DNA from: an uncultured Granulicella sp.
GTDB lineage: Bacteria; Acidobacteriota; Terriglobia; Terriglobales; Acidobacteriaceae
Reading direction: 5' to 3'
Assembly (NCBI GenBank): GCA_937873265.1
Contig: CALMVL010000041.1
Span: forward strand, 1-40,568
Length of the DNA stretch: 40,568 nucleotides
Part shown: piece by piece, positions 39,527 through 40,568 of the stretch
How positions within the stretch are numbered: the first letter of the stretch is position 1
How the letters are laid out: every line of letters starts with the position of its first letter
Made by a program: the position numbers and the translations under genes
The notes under the pieces: model-generated
What the model saw: only the letters and a program-made list of their open reading frames with translations
The model's database searches: none
Told to the model about the DNA's origin: nothing

Positions 39527-40343
39527 GTGCTGGAGGGTCGCATTACGCACACCAGACCGACTCAGTCCAACATCAAGACTTTTCTACAAAGCAATAAGGT
39601 GCTTCTCGACGCAGAGCCCGCAAGGATGCCGAGAGCGACCGACCATCGGCCAAGGTTCACACCTTCGTACACGGTCCACATCACGCCGTCAGAGGGCGAG
39701 CAAAACGGCAACGCTTCATCCAACGATTTTTGGGTTTCGCAGGGCGTAACTGTCAGGAACGCTATCGGTCTTCTATACGAGACGAACTCTGTCCGGGTGC
39801 TGCTTCCACCTTCTCTGGATGACGGGAAGCGGTATGACATCGCGCTGCTGCTGCCCACGCCGGAAAGCCGCGAGAAGATGGCCCTTCGCATGGAGCAAGG
39901 CCTTCAGGACTACTTTCATGTGACGATGCAGCGAGAAATGCGGCTCACCGACGTCTATGTGGTGAGCGTAGCGCCGGGTCGGAAGCCGGCAGCTCTGCCA
40001 GCTGATAATGAAGCCCTGGGTCACTTCAGGAGTGGCAGCATCGTTATAGGGGACGGGCGGGCTGGACGAAGCGATTCAGTCTTCTGGTCGGCCTCAAGAC
40101 CTCAATGCAATCTATAGCGTCTTCGAGGAAGGTACGATGGACGACATTTGCTGGGACCTTGAGCACTCGCTGGATCGCCCGGTCGTGAATGAGACCGAGT
40201 TGGAAGGTGCATACAAGATTGAAGTGCAGATCCCGCCCGATTCCAACGCTGACTTTCTTCAGCGGCTGCGAAAGGAGACAGGTCTGGTGATTACCCCCGG
40301 GCAAAGGAGTGTGGAGTTTCTACAGTTCCAGCCGAGGAGATGA
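39527..40343 (+). pseudogene. TIGR03435-like Acidobacteria protein, frameshifted (two ORFs 39527-40117 and 40137-40343 form one reading)
   Basis: Removing one G from GGGG at 40049-40052 fuses ...SIVIGTGGLDEAIQSSGRPQDLNAIYSVFEEGTMDDICWDLEHSLDRPVVNETELEGAYKIEVQIPPDS... Confidence 0.65.
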
Positions 40344-40568
40344 GCACAGTATCCCAGGACTGTACCGTATCGTGCAGTTGAGTATGCTCGAAAATTCAAC
40401 ATATTGCTCAAACGATGTCGGATTGGTCCCATGAACGCCGTTCTCGGCATTTATGCGAGTGATCGGCGGCCGGCGCTTGGCGCTTTGGATGAGTGAGAAA
40501 TCGCCGATGCGCTCAATGAGCGCTGAAGATAACGATCTGTCGGCTATCGTCACTGATCCCGTCGGGGC

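Noticed and set aside
40350-40568. Possible further gene at the window's right edge
   Set aside because: Only short ORFs with no recognisable motif; sequence truncated

Overview
This is a high-GC bacterial chromosome segment. Gene content, a TIGR03435-like protein and glycine/tyrosine-rich secreted-protein style suggest an Acidobacteria (Terriglobia/Acidobacteriaceae-like) host; that is inference from recall, not a search. About 18.7 kb on the + strand is a canonical S10-spc-alpha cluster: tuf (3' part), rpsJ-rplC-rplD-rplW-rplB-rpsS-rplV-rpsC-rplP-rpmC-rpsQ-rplN-rplX-rplE-rpsZ(S14)-rpsH-rplF-rplR-rpsE-rpmD-rplO-secY-adk-map-infA-rpmJ-rpsM-rpsK-rpsD-rpoA-rplQ. It ends at a strong terminator that also faces a convergent GAF/PAS/GGDEF diguanylate cyclase gene. 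On the - strand follow a DUF1059-like protein, an M24 peptidase / DUF6677-like / 58-aa membrane-protein cassette, and rimP-nusA-infB. Next come guaB (+) and DUF503-rbfA-nrnA-glycosyltransferase-GNAT (-). The last ~4.5 kb is accessory: a secreted Gly/His/Tyr-rich protein, a small membrane protein, an HxlR/DoxX/azoreductase module, a decayed MFS transporter and a frameshifted TIGR03435-like gene. I see no clear new defence or mobile system. The best second-look items are: a rimP-leader-like attenuator hairpin upstream of rimP, an 11-bp hairpin between tuf and rpsJ, a hairpin with a -10-like box before secY, the GTGA-coupled M24/DUF6677/small membrane protein cassette, candidate HxlR operators, a 19-bp tandem repeat at the rimP stop codon, and the junction between two damaged genes near 39.5 kb. 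No tRNA, rRNA, CRISPR array or intact transposase was recognised.
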